NCBI GenBank assembly: GCA_002010365.1
Contig: MTNL01000035.1
Coordinates: 1-12,074, forward strand
Direction of reading: 5' to 3'
DNA from: Candidatus Acetothermia bacterium JdFR-50
Lineage (GTDB): Bacteria; Bipolaricaulota; Bipolaricaulia; Bipolaricaulales; Bipolaricaulaceae
Length of the DNA stretch: 12,074 bases
Part shown: piece after piece, positions 1 to 6,885 of the stretch
Layout of the letters: each line of letters starts with the position of its first letter
Position numbering within the stretch: position 1 is the stretch's first letter
The notes under the pieces: generated by a model
Seen by the model: the letters and a program-made list of their open reading frames with translations, nothing else
Databases searched by the model: none
Told to the model about the DNA's origin: nothing
Translations under genes and position numbers: made by a program

Positions 1-119
1 AGGACCTGCGCGACGAGGGCTTCGGGCTCGTGCGGGGCGATGGGAGGCCGAAGCAAGCCTACAAGGTGGTAGCGGACTTCTTCCAAAAGTTCGGATCAAA
101 AAGGGGAAGTGGCGCATGA
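1..119 (+). CDS. 3' end of a probable glycoside hydrolase (partial)
   Basis: The frame is open from the window edge to a TGA at 117-119. The last residues include EGFGLVRGDGRPKQAYKVV followed by a short polar tail. The pattern 'GFGLV-x-x-DG-x-PK-x-AY' is common at the C-terminus of TIM-barrel glycosidases (GH1/GH5/GH42-like proteins), where it closes the last barrel helix. Only 38 codons are visible, so the family cannot be fixed. The stop overlaps the start of the following methyltransferase remnant (ATGA), which suggests the two were once translationally coupled. A glycosidase would suit the sugar-uptake locus 800 bases further on, but the two regions are separated by decayed sequence. Confidence 0.5.
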   Translation, partial: DLRDEGFGLVRGDGRPKQAYKVVADFFQKFGSKRGSGA

Positions 120-739
120 GCTGGCAGGGCAGGAGATGGGATGAGCTCTATAGGGGAGAGGAGTGCGTCTGAGGGCTTGAGCCGGACTAGGAGTTTAAGG
201 CCTACCTCGCAGCGATCACCAAGGAGAAGGCCCTGGACCTGGGGATCGGCGAGGGCCGCAACGCCTTCTTCTTCGCCCGCAGCGGCTTCGAGGTGGAGGG
301 CATCGCTATCTCCAAAGAAGCCGTCAGAAGGTGCAACGAACTCGCTCAAAGGGAGAAGCTCCCAGTGCGGGCTCGAGTGGCTGACGTACGGGGGTTCCCG
401 ATCCCTGAGAGAGCCTACACCTGCATCATCTGTTCCTACGTTCTGCCCTTCCTGAAGCGGGGCGAGGCAGAGGCCCTCCTCGTCCGGACCGCTACCTTCC
501 TCGCCATGAAGCAAGTCCCAGAGGAGGAGCGCATCTAACATCTCCTGAATTTCATGCATCCAAAACGAAATGGACTCGGCCCGGTAAAACTCGGGAGGAC
601 CACTCCCTTCCTTCCTCAGGACGAGGATGCCATCCACAAAGCTCCCAGAGGGATTTGCGAACTTCAGGATGGCTGCCTTTCCGAAGGGCAGATCGGCAAA
701 TGTCCGGTAAAACCCAGGGACCATTTCCAGTATGTCCAT
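59..739 (-). pseudogene. 5' fragment of a zinc-finger protein gene, fused to unrelated antisense sequence
   Basis: A minus-strand frame starts at ATG 739 behind a strong ribosome site (AAGGAGG about 6 bases upstream). Its first ~78 residues match residues ~85-150 of the intact protein at 7978-9168. Aligned blocks are ILKFANPSGSF / VLEFANAYGSL, LVLRKEGSG / LVLEEKSGA and ESISFWMHEIQEMLDALLLWD / ESLYFWKREIQELRDMLELWD. After about position 500 the frame stays open for ~147 more codons, but it reads the antisense of the methyltransferase pseudogene. The residues there have no relationship to the paralogue, and the zinc-finger and HTH end is absent. I read it as a truncated gene whose frame happens to continue to a TAG at 59-61. 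The two copies differ clearly at the DNA level, so this is not a recent duplication. A chimeric 226-residue protein could still be made. Confidence 0.6.
116..538 (+). pseudogene. SAM-dependent methyltransferase pseudogene (TehB-like class I)
   Basis: Translation from ATG 116 gives MSWQGRRWDELYRGEECV, then a TGA (170-172), GLEPD, then a TAG (188-190), and then EFKAYLAAITKEKALDLGIG onward in the same frame. 'WDELYRG' and 'EPD-EF' are typical of the start of TehB-like methyltransferases. 'ALDLGIGEGRNAFFFARSGF' is SAM-binding motif I, followed by a motif II-like segment (VEGIAISKEAV) and a motif around 'ADVRGFPIPERAYTCIICSYVL'. Two stop codons in one frame, without a frameshift, show point-mutation decay. 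Homology ends near 500, where the sequence becomes the antisense of a different gene, so the C-terminal third of the fold is missing. ATG 293 could start an 81-residue remainder, but that would lack motif I and be non-functional. The ATG overlaps the upstream stop. Confidence 0.75.
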
Positions 740-938
740 CCTCTCCTCCTTCGTGGGGCCAATTGTGCGGGATTACCCGAGGGGGCCAAATATTAATTGT
801 TGAGGTAGTCTATCTTAGCTCTCCCTTAGACATAGGGTGCCCCAAGTTTTACCATTGTTATTAGGATTCGAATCAGGATGAGCCGCCTTAAGGAAGCTGG
901 TACTTGCGCTGGCCTCCCCAAGGATACAATTTGTAGTT
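740..938. other. Intergenic region between the gene remnants and the regulator
   Basis: There is no convincing gene here. The region carries the ribosome site of the minus-strand fragment at its left end and the presumed regulator promoter at its right end. A perfect 10-base palindrome GATTCGAATC lies at 865-874. It resembles a tRNA T-loop, but no flanking cloverleaf can be drawn. The lower GC around 785-875 is consistent with a regulatory spacer. Confidence 0.4.
904..930 (+). promoter_or_regulatory. Possible promoter giving a leaderless regulator mRNA
   Basis: A good -10 hexamer, TACAAT, lies at 925-930. A -35-like TTGCGC lies at 904-909 with a short 15-base spacer. The regulator ATG is at 939, so the expected transcription start (about 937-939) coincides with the start codon. 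No Shine-Dalgarno sequence precedes that ATG, which agrees with leaderless translation. The short spacer lowers confidence. Confidence 0.4.
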
Positions 939-2375
939 ATGAAACTCGATCGTGAGGCTGCGGTTCCTTTGCATAAACAGATTGCAGACCTCCTCAGGGA
1001 GCGAATTGAGCGGGGGGAGTTCCGTCCCGGCGACCGACTCCCTACCGAGGAGGAGCTCTGCCAGTTGCTGGGCGTCTCCCGCACCCCGGTGCGGCAGGCC
1101 CTCAACCAACTAGCTCAGGAGGGTTGGATCGAGCGCAAACGCAAGTTGGGCACTCGGGTGCGGGAAAGCTCAACCTTCCACGGTTTAACTGCCATGCTTC
1201 CCGAGGAACGATGGGAAATGCCGCTTCGGCTTGGGTTGGACCTGTTTCAGCAGGCATTCCCCGCTCGCACCTTGCGCCTCTCCACCCGCCTTGTGGGCCA
1301 GCAGGGCCTGCGGGAAAAGATCGTCCAGGCAGTAGCTAGGGGAGATGCTCCCGACATTGCTCTGATCGATACAGTGTGGCTCTCGGAATTTGTAACTCTG
1401 GATTTCCTTTGCCCTATAGGAGAGCTGGATCCTACTTGGATACACCAAGTCGACTTTTTCCCTTCGGTGTTGGCCGGAAACACAATCCAGGGAGAGCTTT
1501 ATGGACTGCAACCAGAGGCAGACCTTTCTGGCCTGTGGTTCCGGCGCGACTGGCTCGAGAAAGAGGGGATTCCCCCACCTACAACCTGGGAAGAACTCCT
1601 CAACATTGCCCGTCATTTTGCGGAAGCCCCGCCTCGATCGCGGCCTGGGAATTGGTATCCGCTTCTCTTTCCGGGCGGCCGCCGCGCTGGAGAAACCACT
1701 ACGTATGTGCTTCTTTCCCTGATCCTTTCTGCTGGCGGAGAGATATTCCGAGACAGCCAAGTAGAATTGGGCAAGCCGGCGGAGATAGCTCTCCAGTTCC
1801 TCTCCGAGTTGGTCCACCGCTACAGGTTAGCCCCCAAAGAAGTAGTAGACTTCTCTTGGGATCAGGCACCTAGTTCCTTCGGCCGCGGAGAGTGTGCATT
1901 CGCATTGGGGGGCTCGTACGAAAAAGCCATAATCAAGCGCGCTGCTGGCTGGGATGACGCAACTTTTGGGGAACGTGTCGGGTTCCTTCCGATGCCCGCT
2001 GCTCCTAGAGGGCGGCAAGCTACGATTGCAGGGGGAATGACCTACGTGATCTTCCGCCAGTCGAAATCACCCCAGACGGCCTTTAAGCTTTTGCAGCTTG
2101 CACTTTCGCCTCGAGCTATGAGGGATTTCTGTGTTTCCACCGGCCAAAACCCCACTCGGCTTTCGGCGGTGGAGCTTCTCGACCCCGAAAAGGACGGCTT
2201 TTTGCAAGAAACAGCCCGGCTACTTTCGCGGGCCCGGTTCCGCCCGCAGCTCCCCACCTATGCCCATATCTCACGGGAGTTGCAGGGGATGTTGGAGACG
2301 GTGCTTGTAGGGAAGGTCAGGCCGCGCGAGGCGGTGCGGCGGACCGAAGCGGTACTCTGTGCCCTTACCCCTTGA
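939..2375 (+). CDS. GntR-family regulator fused to an ABC solute-binding domain
   Basis: A 478-residue cytoplasmic transcription factor. Residues 1-75 form a GntR winged helix-turn-helix: 'PLHKQIADLLRERIERGEF', 'PGDRLPTEEELCQLLGVSRT' and 'VRQALNQLAQEGWIERKRKLGT'. Residues ~83-478 form a full family-1 extracellular solute-binding domain, with 'ELYGLQPEADLSGLWFRRDW' and 'PPPTTWEELLNIARHF' being the segments conserved in sugar-binding proteins. There is no signal peptide, so this copy must act inside the cell, presumably as the ligand sensor in place of the usual UTRA or FCD domain. ATG 939 is the only start that keeps the whole HTH, and it has no ribosome site. The next gene down is a transporter's own binding protein, with a palindrome between them, so control of that operon by the imported sugar is the natural inference. 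Activator or repressor action cannot be told from sequence. Confidence 0.9.
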   Translation: MKLDREAAVPLHKQIADLLRERIERGEFRPGDRLPTEEELCQLLGVSRTPVRQALNQLAQEGWIERKRKLGTRVRESSTFHGLTAMLPEERWEMPLRLGLDLFQQAFPARTLRLSTRLVGQQGLREKIVQAVARGDAPDIALIDTVWLSEFVTLDFLCPIGELDPTWIHQVDFFPSVLAGNTIQGELYGLQPEADLSGLWFRRDWLEKEGIPPPTTWEELLNIARHFAEAPPRSRPGNWYPLLFPGGRRAGETTTYVLLSLILSAGGEIFRDSQVELGKPAEIALQFLSELVHRYRLAPKEVVDFSWDQAPSSFGRGECAFALGGSYEKAIIKRAAGWDDATFGERVGFLPMPAAPRGRQATIAGGMTYVIFRQSKSPQTAFKLLQLALSPRAMRDFCVSTGQNPTRLSAVELLDPEKDGFLQETARLLSRARFRPQLPTYAHISRELQGMLETVLVGKVRPREAVRRTEAVLCALTP

Positions 2376-2410
2376 CAAGGCCTTGCCTCCCCTGTTAAGG
2401 TAATTATGTA
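2372..2410 (+). promoter_or_regulatory. Candidate promoter of the sugar transporter operon
   Basis: A consensus TTGACA (2372-2377) overlaps the regulator's stop codon, but the hexamer 17 bases on (TTAAGG) is poor. An alternative pair is TTGCCT (2383-2388) with TATGTA (2405-2410) and a 16-base spacer. In the second reading the -10 lies inside the palindrome at 2399-2416. The exact start site cannot be settled by eye. Confidence 0.4.
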
Positions 2411-2416
2411 ACTACC
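2399..2416. promoter_or_regulatory. 18-bp palindrome, probable operator of the GntR-type regulator
   Basis: The sequence GGTAATTATGTAACTACC has fully complementary outer arms (GGTA/TACC) and inner arms (TTA/TAA), with mismatches only at the paired positions 5/14 and at the centre. It lies directly between the regulator and the operon start, about 83 bases upstream of the binding-protein ATG, and overlaps one candidate -10. Size and symmetry suit a homodimeric GntR protein. I did not find a second full copy in front of the regulator, only a half-site-like GGTAGT at 804-809. Confidence 0.55.
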
Positions 2417-2498
2417 AAATAGGGGGTGGTCATGGGCTGCGTATTCGCTCTTTCGTAGGCGGGAAGCCCTCTAGCAGCTTTAGGGAAAGGAGGAAAGA

Positions 2499-3781
2499 AT
2501 GAAAAAATCGCGGTAGGGGTGTTGTTGGCGTTATTCTGTGGGGGTCTTACTGTGGCAGGGTTGGGGCAGGGGAAAGGTCCTTCCATCCTTGAAATCTACC
2601 ATTGGTGGACTTCAGGTTCGGAAAAGGCTGCTATCGAAGCGCTGATCAACGTTTACCTCTCCCGGTACCCTGACGTCACTGTGATCCAGAGCCCAGTGGC
2701 GGGCGGCGGAGGGATCACTATGCGCCAGGTCATCCATACCCTGATGCTGGCCGGAGAGGCGCCAGATTCCTTCCAGAGCTACCCGTTCGGCCTCGTCCCC
2801 TATTGGCAAGCGGGTATGCTCGAGCCCATCGATGAGGTGTGGACGGAAGAGGTGCGGGCCAACATCCCGGACGTGGTTGAGGATATGTGCAAGATGCCGG
2901 ATGGGCATTACTACGCGGTCCCTGTCGGGATCCAGCAGGCCGGCGTCGTGTTCTACAGCAAGCACATCTTCGAGGAATACGGGCTTCAGGAACCCAAGAC
3001 CTGGGACGAGTTCTGGGCAGTGTGCGATACGTTGAAGGCCCACGGGGTCGACGCCATTGCCCTAGGCGACCGAAATGCCTGGCCGTTGACCTACATCTTC
3101 CGCACCATCACCGCCAGCGAAGGGATCGAGTATTACGAAGATTTCATCAACGGGAAGATTACTGATCCAAGCGACCCCCGCTTGGTGGGCTCCTTGGAGA
3201 AGCTGAATCGGATGCTCGACTACGTCAACGACGACCACGCGGCCCTTACGTGGGACCAAGCGGTGGCCCTGGTGGCCAAGGGCGAGGCGGCCATGAACAT
3301 CATGGGAGAGTGCGCCGTGGGCGAGCTGCTGGTGGCCGAGTTGGACTACCCCGAGGACTTCGGCGTTTTCTACCTGCCGGGGGCCGAGAATATCTTTGGG
3401 GTAAGCCTGGACGTGTTCGGCCTCCCCAAGGGGGCGAAGCATCCCGACAACGCGCTGGAGTGGCTCAAAACCATCGTCACCCCTGAAGCCCAGGCGGCGT
3501 TCGCTGCGCCCAAGGGCTTCATCCCTGCACGGACCGATGCCGTCCTTGGTCCAGAGTTCTCGGACTATCAGCGCGCTTCCATGGAACGCTTCAAGAGCGT
3601 GAAGTACTACCGCCCCGGGATGTGGAGCGGTACACCGCCGGCCTTCATGACCCAGCTCACCGACATCATCTCCGATCTCATCGGTCTGCAGCGGGATCCG
3701 GCGAAAGCGGCGGCGGCCATCGCATATCTCCAGGCTAGCACCGAATGGCCCCTCGTTTGGGACCTCGGGGAAGAGGGGTAA
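2499..3781 (+). CDS. ABC transporter sugar-binding protein (glucose/mannose type; start frameshifted)
   Basis: This is the solute-binding lipoprotein-like component of a sugar ABC importer, acting outside the membrane. The mature part begins near 'ILEIYHWWTSGSEKAAIEAL'. It continues with 'VAGGGGITMRQV', 'GHYYAVPVGIQQAGVVFYSK' and 'EPKTWDEFWAVCDTLKAHGV', a pattern close to GtsA-type glucose/mannose-binding proteins. An ideal ribosome site (AAAGGAGG, 2486-2493) precedes ATG 2499, but that frame hits a TAG after five codons. Adding one A to the six-A run (2502-2507) gives MKKIAVGVLLALFCGGLTVA, a normal signal peptide in frame with the rest. As written, the frame can only start at GTG 2519, which lacks a positively charged N-region and lies too far from the ribosome site. 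A base-call error, a real one-base deletion or slippage could all explain this. The substrate assignment is by family resemblance only. Confidence 0.85.
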
Positions 3782-3797
3782 CCCAGGCGTAAAAAGG

Positions 3798-3834
3798 GCG
3801 GAGCCAGGTCTAAGTCCGGGCCTGGCTCCGCTTT
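3798..3834 (+). terminator. Hairpin between binding protein and permease genes
   Basis: The arms GCGGAGCCAGG (3798-3808) and CCTGGCTCCGC (3821-3831) form a perfect 11-bp stem with a 12-base loop, followed by a short TTTAAT run. The weak U tract suggests partial termination or 3'-end protection rather than a full stop. In sugar ABC operons such a structure often keeps binding-protein mRNA more abundant than permease mRNA. Confidence 0.7.
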
Positions 3835-3870
3835 AATCCTCTTGCCCTGGTCACAGCTATCGGAGGGGAA

Positions 3871-4752
3871 GTGAAGACGATAGACAGGGAAAAGGCCATC
3901 GTTGGGCTTTTGGTTGTACCCGCAGTGGCCAGCATGCTGTTCTTCTTTTACGGGTTCAGTGGCTGGAATCTATTCCTTTCCTTCACCGACTGGCAAGGGT
4001 TCGTTCCATCTAACAGGCTGGTCGGATTTGACAACTACCTTACCCTGTTTCGGGACCCGCTGTTTTGGACCTCCTTGAAGAACAACTTTCTTTTGATCGC
4101 GCTTTTCGTGCCCGGGGTCATGTTGGTGGGGCTCCTTTTGGCGATACTTCTTGACCAGAGAGTTAAAGGCGAAGGGGCGTTCCGTACGATTTATCTGCTG
4201 CCGTTCTCTTTGTCGTTCGTAGTTACCGCCACCCTGTGGGCCTGGATGTACAGCCCCAAGATGGGCACGATCAATGTGCTGTTGGACAAGTTGGGGCTCG
4301 ATTTTTTGAAAAGTGGGTGGATCACAGACCCCAATCTGGTTATGTACTGCATCACCGCTGCCCTCATATGGCAGTTCGCTGGGTACTCGACGGTGATCTT
4401 TCTGGCCGGCCTCCGGTCCATCCCGGAGTCCCAAATCAAGGCGGCCCAGGTAGACGGGGCTTCCGTGTACACGATCTACCGTAGGGTTGTCATCCCTCAG
4501 CTGAAGGCGCCCTTTGTGACGTCCTTTATCATCTTCATGTGCTTTGCTTTGAAAGCATTTGATTTCATTTGGGTTCTAACCCGGGGCGGGCCGGGCTACT
4601 CCTCGCACATTCTGGGGGTCACCATGTACAAAGAGACCTTTGGCCTGGAGAAGTTCGCCTACGGTGCTACGTATGCCACCGTGATCCTCCTGGTGAGCCT
4701 CCTTATCGTCGTGCCATTTTTGTACAAGGTTTACGCAAAGGAGGAAAAGTGA
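3871..4752 (+). CDS. Sugar ABC transporter permease 1 (MalF/UgpA type)
   Basis: This is an inner-membrane subunit that forms half of the translocation channel. The 293-residue protein has the usual six hydrophobic segments (about 9-30, 71-95, 106-127, 158-181, 215-233 and 267-284). The cytoplasmic EAA loop, 'IPESQIKAAQVDGASVYTIY', lies at ~184-203 and docks on the ATPase. The start is GTG 3871, behind GGAGGGG (3862-3868). Length is normal for the family and the protein shows no large periplasmic insertion, unlike E. coli MalF. It follows the hairpin and overlaps the next permease by four bases, so the two should be made together. Confidence 0.93.
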   Translation: MKTIDREKAIVGLLVVPAVASMLFFFYGFSGWNLFLSFTDWQGFVPSNRLVGFDNYLTLFRDPLFWTSLKNNFLLIALFVPGVMLVGLLLAILLDQRVKGEGAFRTIYLLPFSLSFVVTATLWAWMYSPKMGTINVLLDKLGLDFLKSGWITDPNLVMYCITAALIWQFAGYSTVIFLAGLRSIPESQIKAAQVDGASVYTIYRRVVIPQLKAPFVTSFIIFMCFALKAFDFIWVLTRGGPGYSSHILGVTMYKETFGLEKFAYGATYATVILLVSLLIVVPFLYKVYAKEEK

Positions 4753-5561
4753 GCCGAGTTCAGTCAAGGCGAGTCCTTGTGTATTTGTTACTGCTTTCAT
4801 TTGCAGGTCTGGCTCTCCTGCCCCTTTGGAGCGGGGTAGTGACCGCTCTGAAGTCCTCTAAGGAAGTGGTGCTTTCCACGCCGTTAACCCCACCGATGCG
4901 GCCCACCTTCGCCCCGTTGATAGAGGCCCTGGATTACCTGAAGCGGCCGCTGGTCAACAGCCTAGTGTTGGTGGGGGCCGGTACCATCGTGTCGTGTTTC
5001 TTCGGCTCTATCCTCGGCTACCTGTTTTCCAAGTACAGGTTCAAAGGCTCGAACCTTTTGTTCCTCCTCGTGGTGATTTGCCTTTATATCCCGCCGCAAG
5101 TCCAGCTCATCCCCATGACCCGGGTCATGTCCAATGTGGGCCTTTATGGAAAGCTCGGCGCGCTTGTTTTGCTGTACATGTTCTTCGGGATCCCCATGTG
5201 CACTTTCGTCTTCAAAACCTTGTATGAGGAAATACCCACAAGCTACATCAGAGCGGCCATGGTAGATGGAGCGGGGATATGGACCACCTACCGCCGAGTT
5301 ATCCTGCCACTTTCGGTAATCCCGTTCGTGATCGCGGCGTTACTTCAGGTCACCATAATCTGGAACGATTATTTGTGGGGATTAGTGCTCACCCGAGGCA
5401 TGGCCAACATGCCGGTCACGGTGGCGTTGGCCAACCTGAAGGGCTCCTTTGTGGGCGCTTGGAACCTGCAGATGGCCGGCTCCATATGGGTTGCCCTTCC
5501 CACCCTCATCATCTTCGTTTTCCTTGGCAAGTACATAATCCGTGGTTACGCAGGGATTTAG
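4749..5561 (+). CDS. Sugar ABC transporter permease 2 (MalG/UgpE type)
   Basis: This is the second channel subunit, 270 residues. I chose GTG 4749, not an upstream in-frame start, because it overlaps the previous stop (GTGA), follows AAAGGAGG directly, and gives a clean N-terminus (MSRVQSRRVLVYLLLLSFAG). Six hydrophobic segments are visible. The EAA motif 'EIPTSYIRAAMVDGAGIWTT' lies at ~161-180, followed by YRRVILPL. The C-terminus (KYIIRGYAGI) matches the usual 'F-x-x-G-x-x-x-GAVKG' end of the family only loosely but is in the right place. It pairs with permease 1 and the ATPase immediately downstream. Confidence 0.93.
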   Translation: MSRVQSRRVLVYLLLLSFAGLALLPLWSGVVTALKSSKEVVLSTPLTPPMRPTFAPLIEALDYLKRPLVNSLVLVGAGTIVSCFFGSILGYLFSKYRFKGSNLLFLLVVICLYIPPQVQLIPMTRVMSNVGLYGKLGALVLLYMFFGIPMCTFVFKTLYEEIPTSYIRAAMVDGAGIWTTYRRVILPLSVIPFVIAALLQVTIIWNDYLWGLVLTRGMANMPVTVALANLKGSFVGAWNLQMAGSIWVALPTLIIFVFLGKYIIRGYAGI

Positions 5562-5572
5562 GGGGTGCTTGG

Positions 5573-6679
5573 ATGGCCAGCGTTACGATAAGAAATCTGG
5601 TGAAGAGATATGGGGACACCGTGGCCATAAAAGGTCTCTCGCTTGAAATCCGCGATGGCGAATTTATTGTACTGGTGGGACCTTCGGGTTGTGGCAAGAC
5701 CACACTGCTGAATAGTATTGCCGGCCTCCTCCGGGTGGAGGAAGGGGAGATTTGGATCGGGGAGAACTTGGCTGTGGCCCCCGAGCAGGGCGTGTTCATC
5801 CCTCCGCAAAAAAGGGGAGTGGCAATGGTGTTTCAGGATTACGCGATCTATCCCCACATGACCGTGTTCGGCAACATCGCTTTCCCTTTGGAGATCCGGA
5901 AGGTTGAAAAAAAGGAGATCAGAAAGCGGGTGGTGGAAATAGCTCAGCTCCTGGAGATAGAAGACCTGCTTGGCCGAAAGCCTAGGGCGCTTAGCGGGGG
6001 ACAGAAGCAAAGGGTGGCCCTGGCCCGCGCGATTATAAGGAGCCCAAAGGTTTTCCTGATGGACGAGCCTTTCGCAAATCTCGATGCCAAGTTACGTGTA
6101 CGGGCCCGGGTGGAGATCAAGAGGTTACAGCGGGAGCTGGGGATCACCACTGTGTTTGTGACGCATGACCAAACCGAGGCGATGACGATGGGTGATAGGA
6201 TCGCTGTAATGAACACCGGGTGCATCGAACAGGTGGGGAGCCCCACGACCTTGTACGAGGAGCCCCGGAATCTATTCGTCGCCGGTTTCATCGGGAGCCC
6301 CCCCATGAACATGTGGCCTGCACAGGTCAAATTAGTGCAGGGTAAGCGCATGGCGGACTTGGGGTTTTTTGCGATAGAACTGCCAGCCCCGGTGTTTGAG
6401 GCGGCCAAAGCGATCGGAGCCAAGGAACTAATGGTGGGAGTGCGTCCCGAACACATTGTCATTCACCCACAGCCCCAGGAGCGCGCCTTTGAAGCTCAGG
6501 TGGTCCATATCGAGCCGATTGGAAAGGAGTTCAACGTATACCTGGAGGCGAATGGGGAATCCCTTGTAGCGACGGTCAACTCTGTTTCAGGGTTGGAAAT
6601 CGGACAACGGGTATGGCTGGCCTTCGGCAAGGGCAAAGTACATTTTTTTGATCGTTCTTCTGGGAAAGCCCTGCGATGA
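5573..6679 (+). CDS. Sugar ABC transporter ATP-binding protein (MalK/UgpC/MsmX type)
   Basis: This is the ATPase that powers the importer, 368 residues from ATG 5573 (GGGGGTG upstream). Visible motifs in order are Walker A GPSGCGKTT (36-44), Q-loop VFQDYAIYPHMTVFGN (Q88), signature LSGGQKQRVALARA (140-153), Walker B VFLMDEP (160-166), D-loop NLDAKLR, and switch histidine VTHDQTEAMT (H198). Residues ~240-368 form the MalK-type C-terminal regulatory/TOBE region, including 'VGVRPEHI'. A dedicated ATPase in the operon means the system is self-contained, although MsmX-like subunits can serve several importers. The stop overlaps the next start (ATGA). A longer in-frame extension upstream exists but would run through the permease gene and is not credible. 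Confidence 0.95.
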   Translation: MASVTIRNLVKRYGDTVAIKGLSLEIRDGEFIVLVGPSGCGKTTLLNSIAGLLRVEEGEIWIGENLAVAPEQGVFIPPQKRGVAMVFQDYAIYPHMTVFGNIAFPLEIRKVEKKEIRKRVVEIAQLLEIEDLLGRKPRALSGGQKQRVALARAIIRSPKVFLMDEPFANLDAKLRVRARVEIKRLQRELGITTVFVTHDQTEAMTMGDRIAVMNTGCIEQVGSPTTLYEEPRNLFVAGFIGSPPMNMWPAQVKLVQGKRMADLGFFAIELPAPVFEAAKAIGAKELMVGVRPEHIVIHPQPQERAFEAQVVHIEPIGKEFNVYLEANGESLVATVNSVSGLEIGQRVWLAFGKGKVHFFDRSSGKALR

Positions 6680-6855
6680 GCCGCGTTTCGGTGAAAGCGA
6701 TAAGAGAGCTGTTGAGCCTGATCGTCGCGGCAGGGGGAGCCGGGGGGGTGTTCTATTACCTTTCTGGGACCCCATTAATCTGGAGGGCGGCGTTTTCGTT
6801 GCTTTTGTTCCTGGCGACCTACATCCTGCTGGACGGGTTTCTCAGGCGATTCTGA
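6676..6855 (+). CDS. Small two-helix membrane protein (59 aa), unknown function
   Basis: An overlooked short gene. ATG 6676 overlaps the ATPase stop as ATGA, and the frame runs 59 codons to TGA 6853-6855. The N-terminus is basic (MSRVSVKAIRELLSLIVAAG). It is followed by a glycine-rich hydrophobic segment (~11-29), a short turn (SGTPLIW), a second hydrophobic helix (~37-53, AAFSLLLFLATYILL) and a positively charged end (GFLRRF). The compact layout and translational coupling argue that it is expressed with the transporter. I do not recognise a family. A membrane accessory subunit or regulator of the importer is possible but unproven. Supporting features are the absence of other good frames across this stretch and the nitrilase ribosome site only ~20 bases downstream. 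Confidence 0.72.
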   Translation: MSRVSVKAIRELLSLIVAAGGAGGVFYYLSGTPLIWRAAFSLLLFLATYILLDGFLRRF

Positions 6856-6885
6856 AGCCTGTACACACAACTTGGAGGGCGAAAC

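Noticed and set aside
651..676. Similarity of 'gagggatttgcgaac' to the tRNA T-arm
   Set aside because: This stretch is explained by the coding sequence FANPSG of the minus-strand fragment, and no cloverleaf can be formed.
776..784. CCCGAGGGG, a 9-base match to the tRNA-Glu 3' end, as possible left attachment site
   Set aside because: Nine bases of GC-rich sequence can easily match by chance in 12 kb, and the identity stops right after it. The rest of the tRNA 3' end is not present.
865..874. GATTCGAATC as part of a tRNA
   Set aside because: There is no matching T stem, acceptor or anticodon arm around it. It is only a small palindrome.
1185..1817. Long minus-strand open frame inside the regulator gene
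   Set aside because: It is a shadow frame opposite the well-supported regulator, with no ribosome site and no recognisable motif.
5279..5572. Extended N-terminus of the ATPase gene upstream of 5573
   Set aside because: It lies in the wrong frame over the second permease gene, while ATG 5573 gives the standard start of the family.
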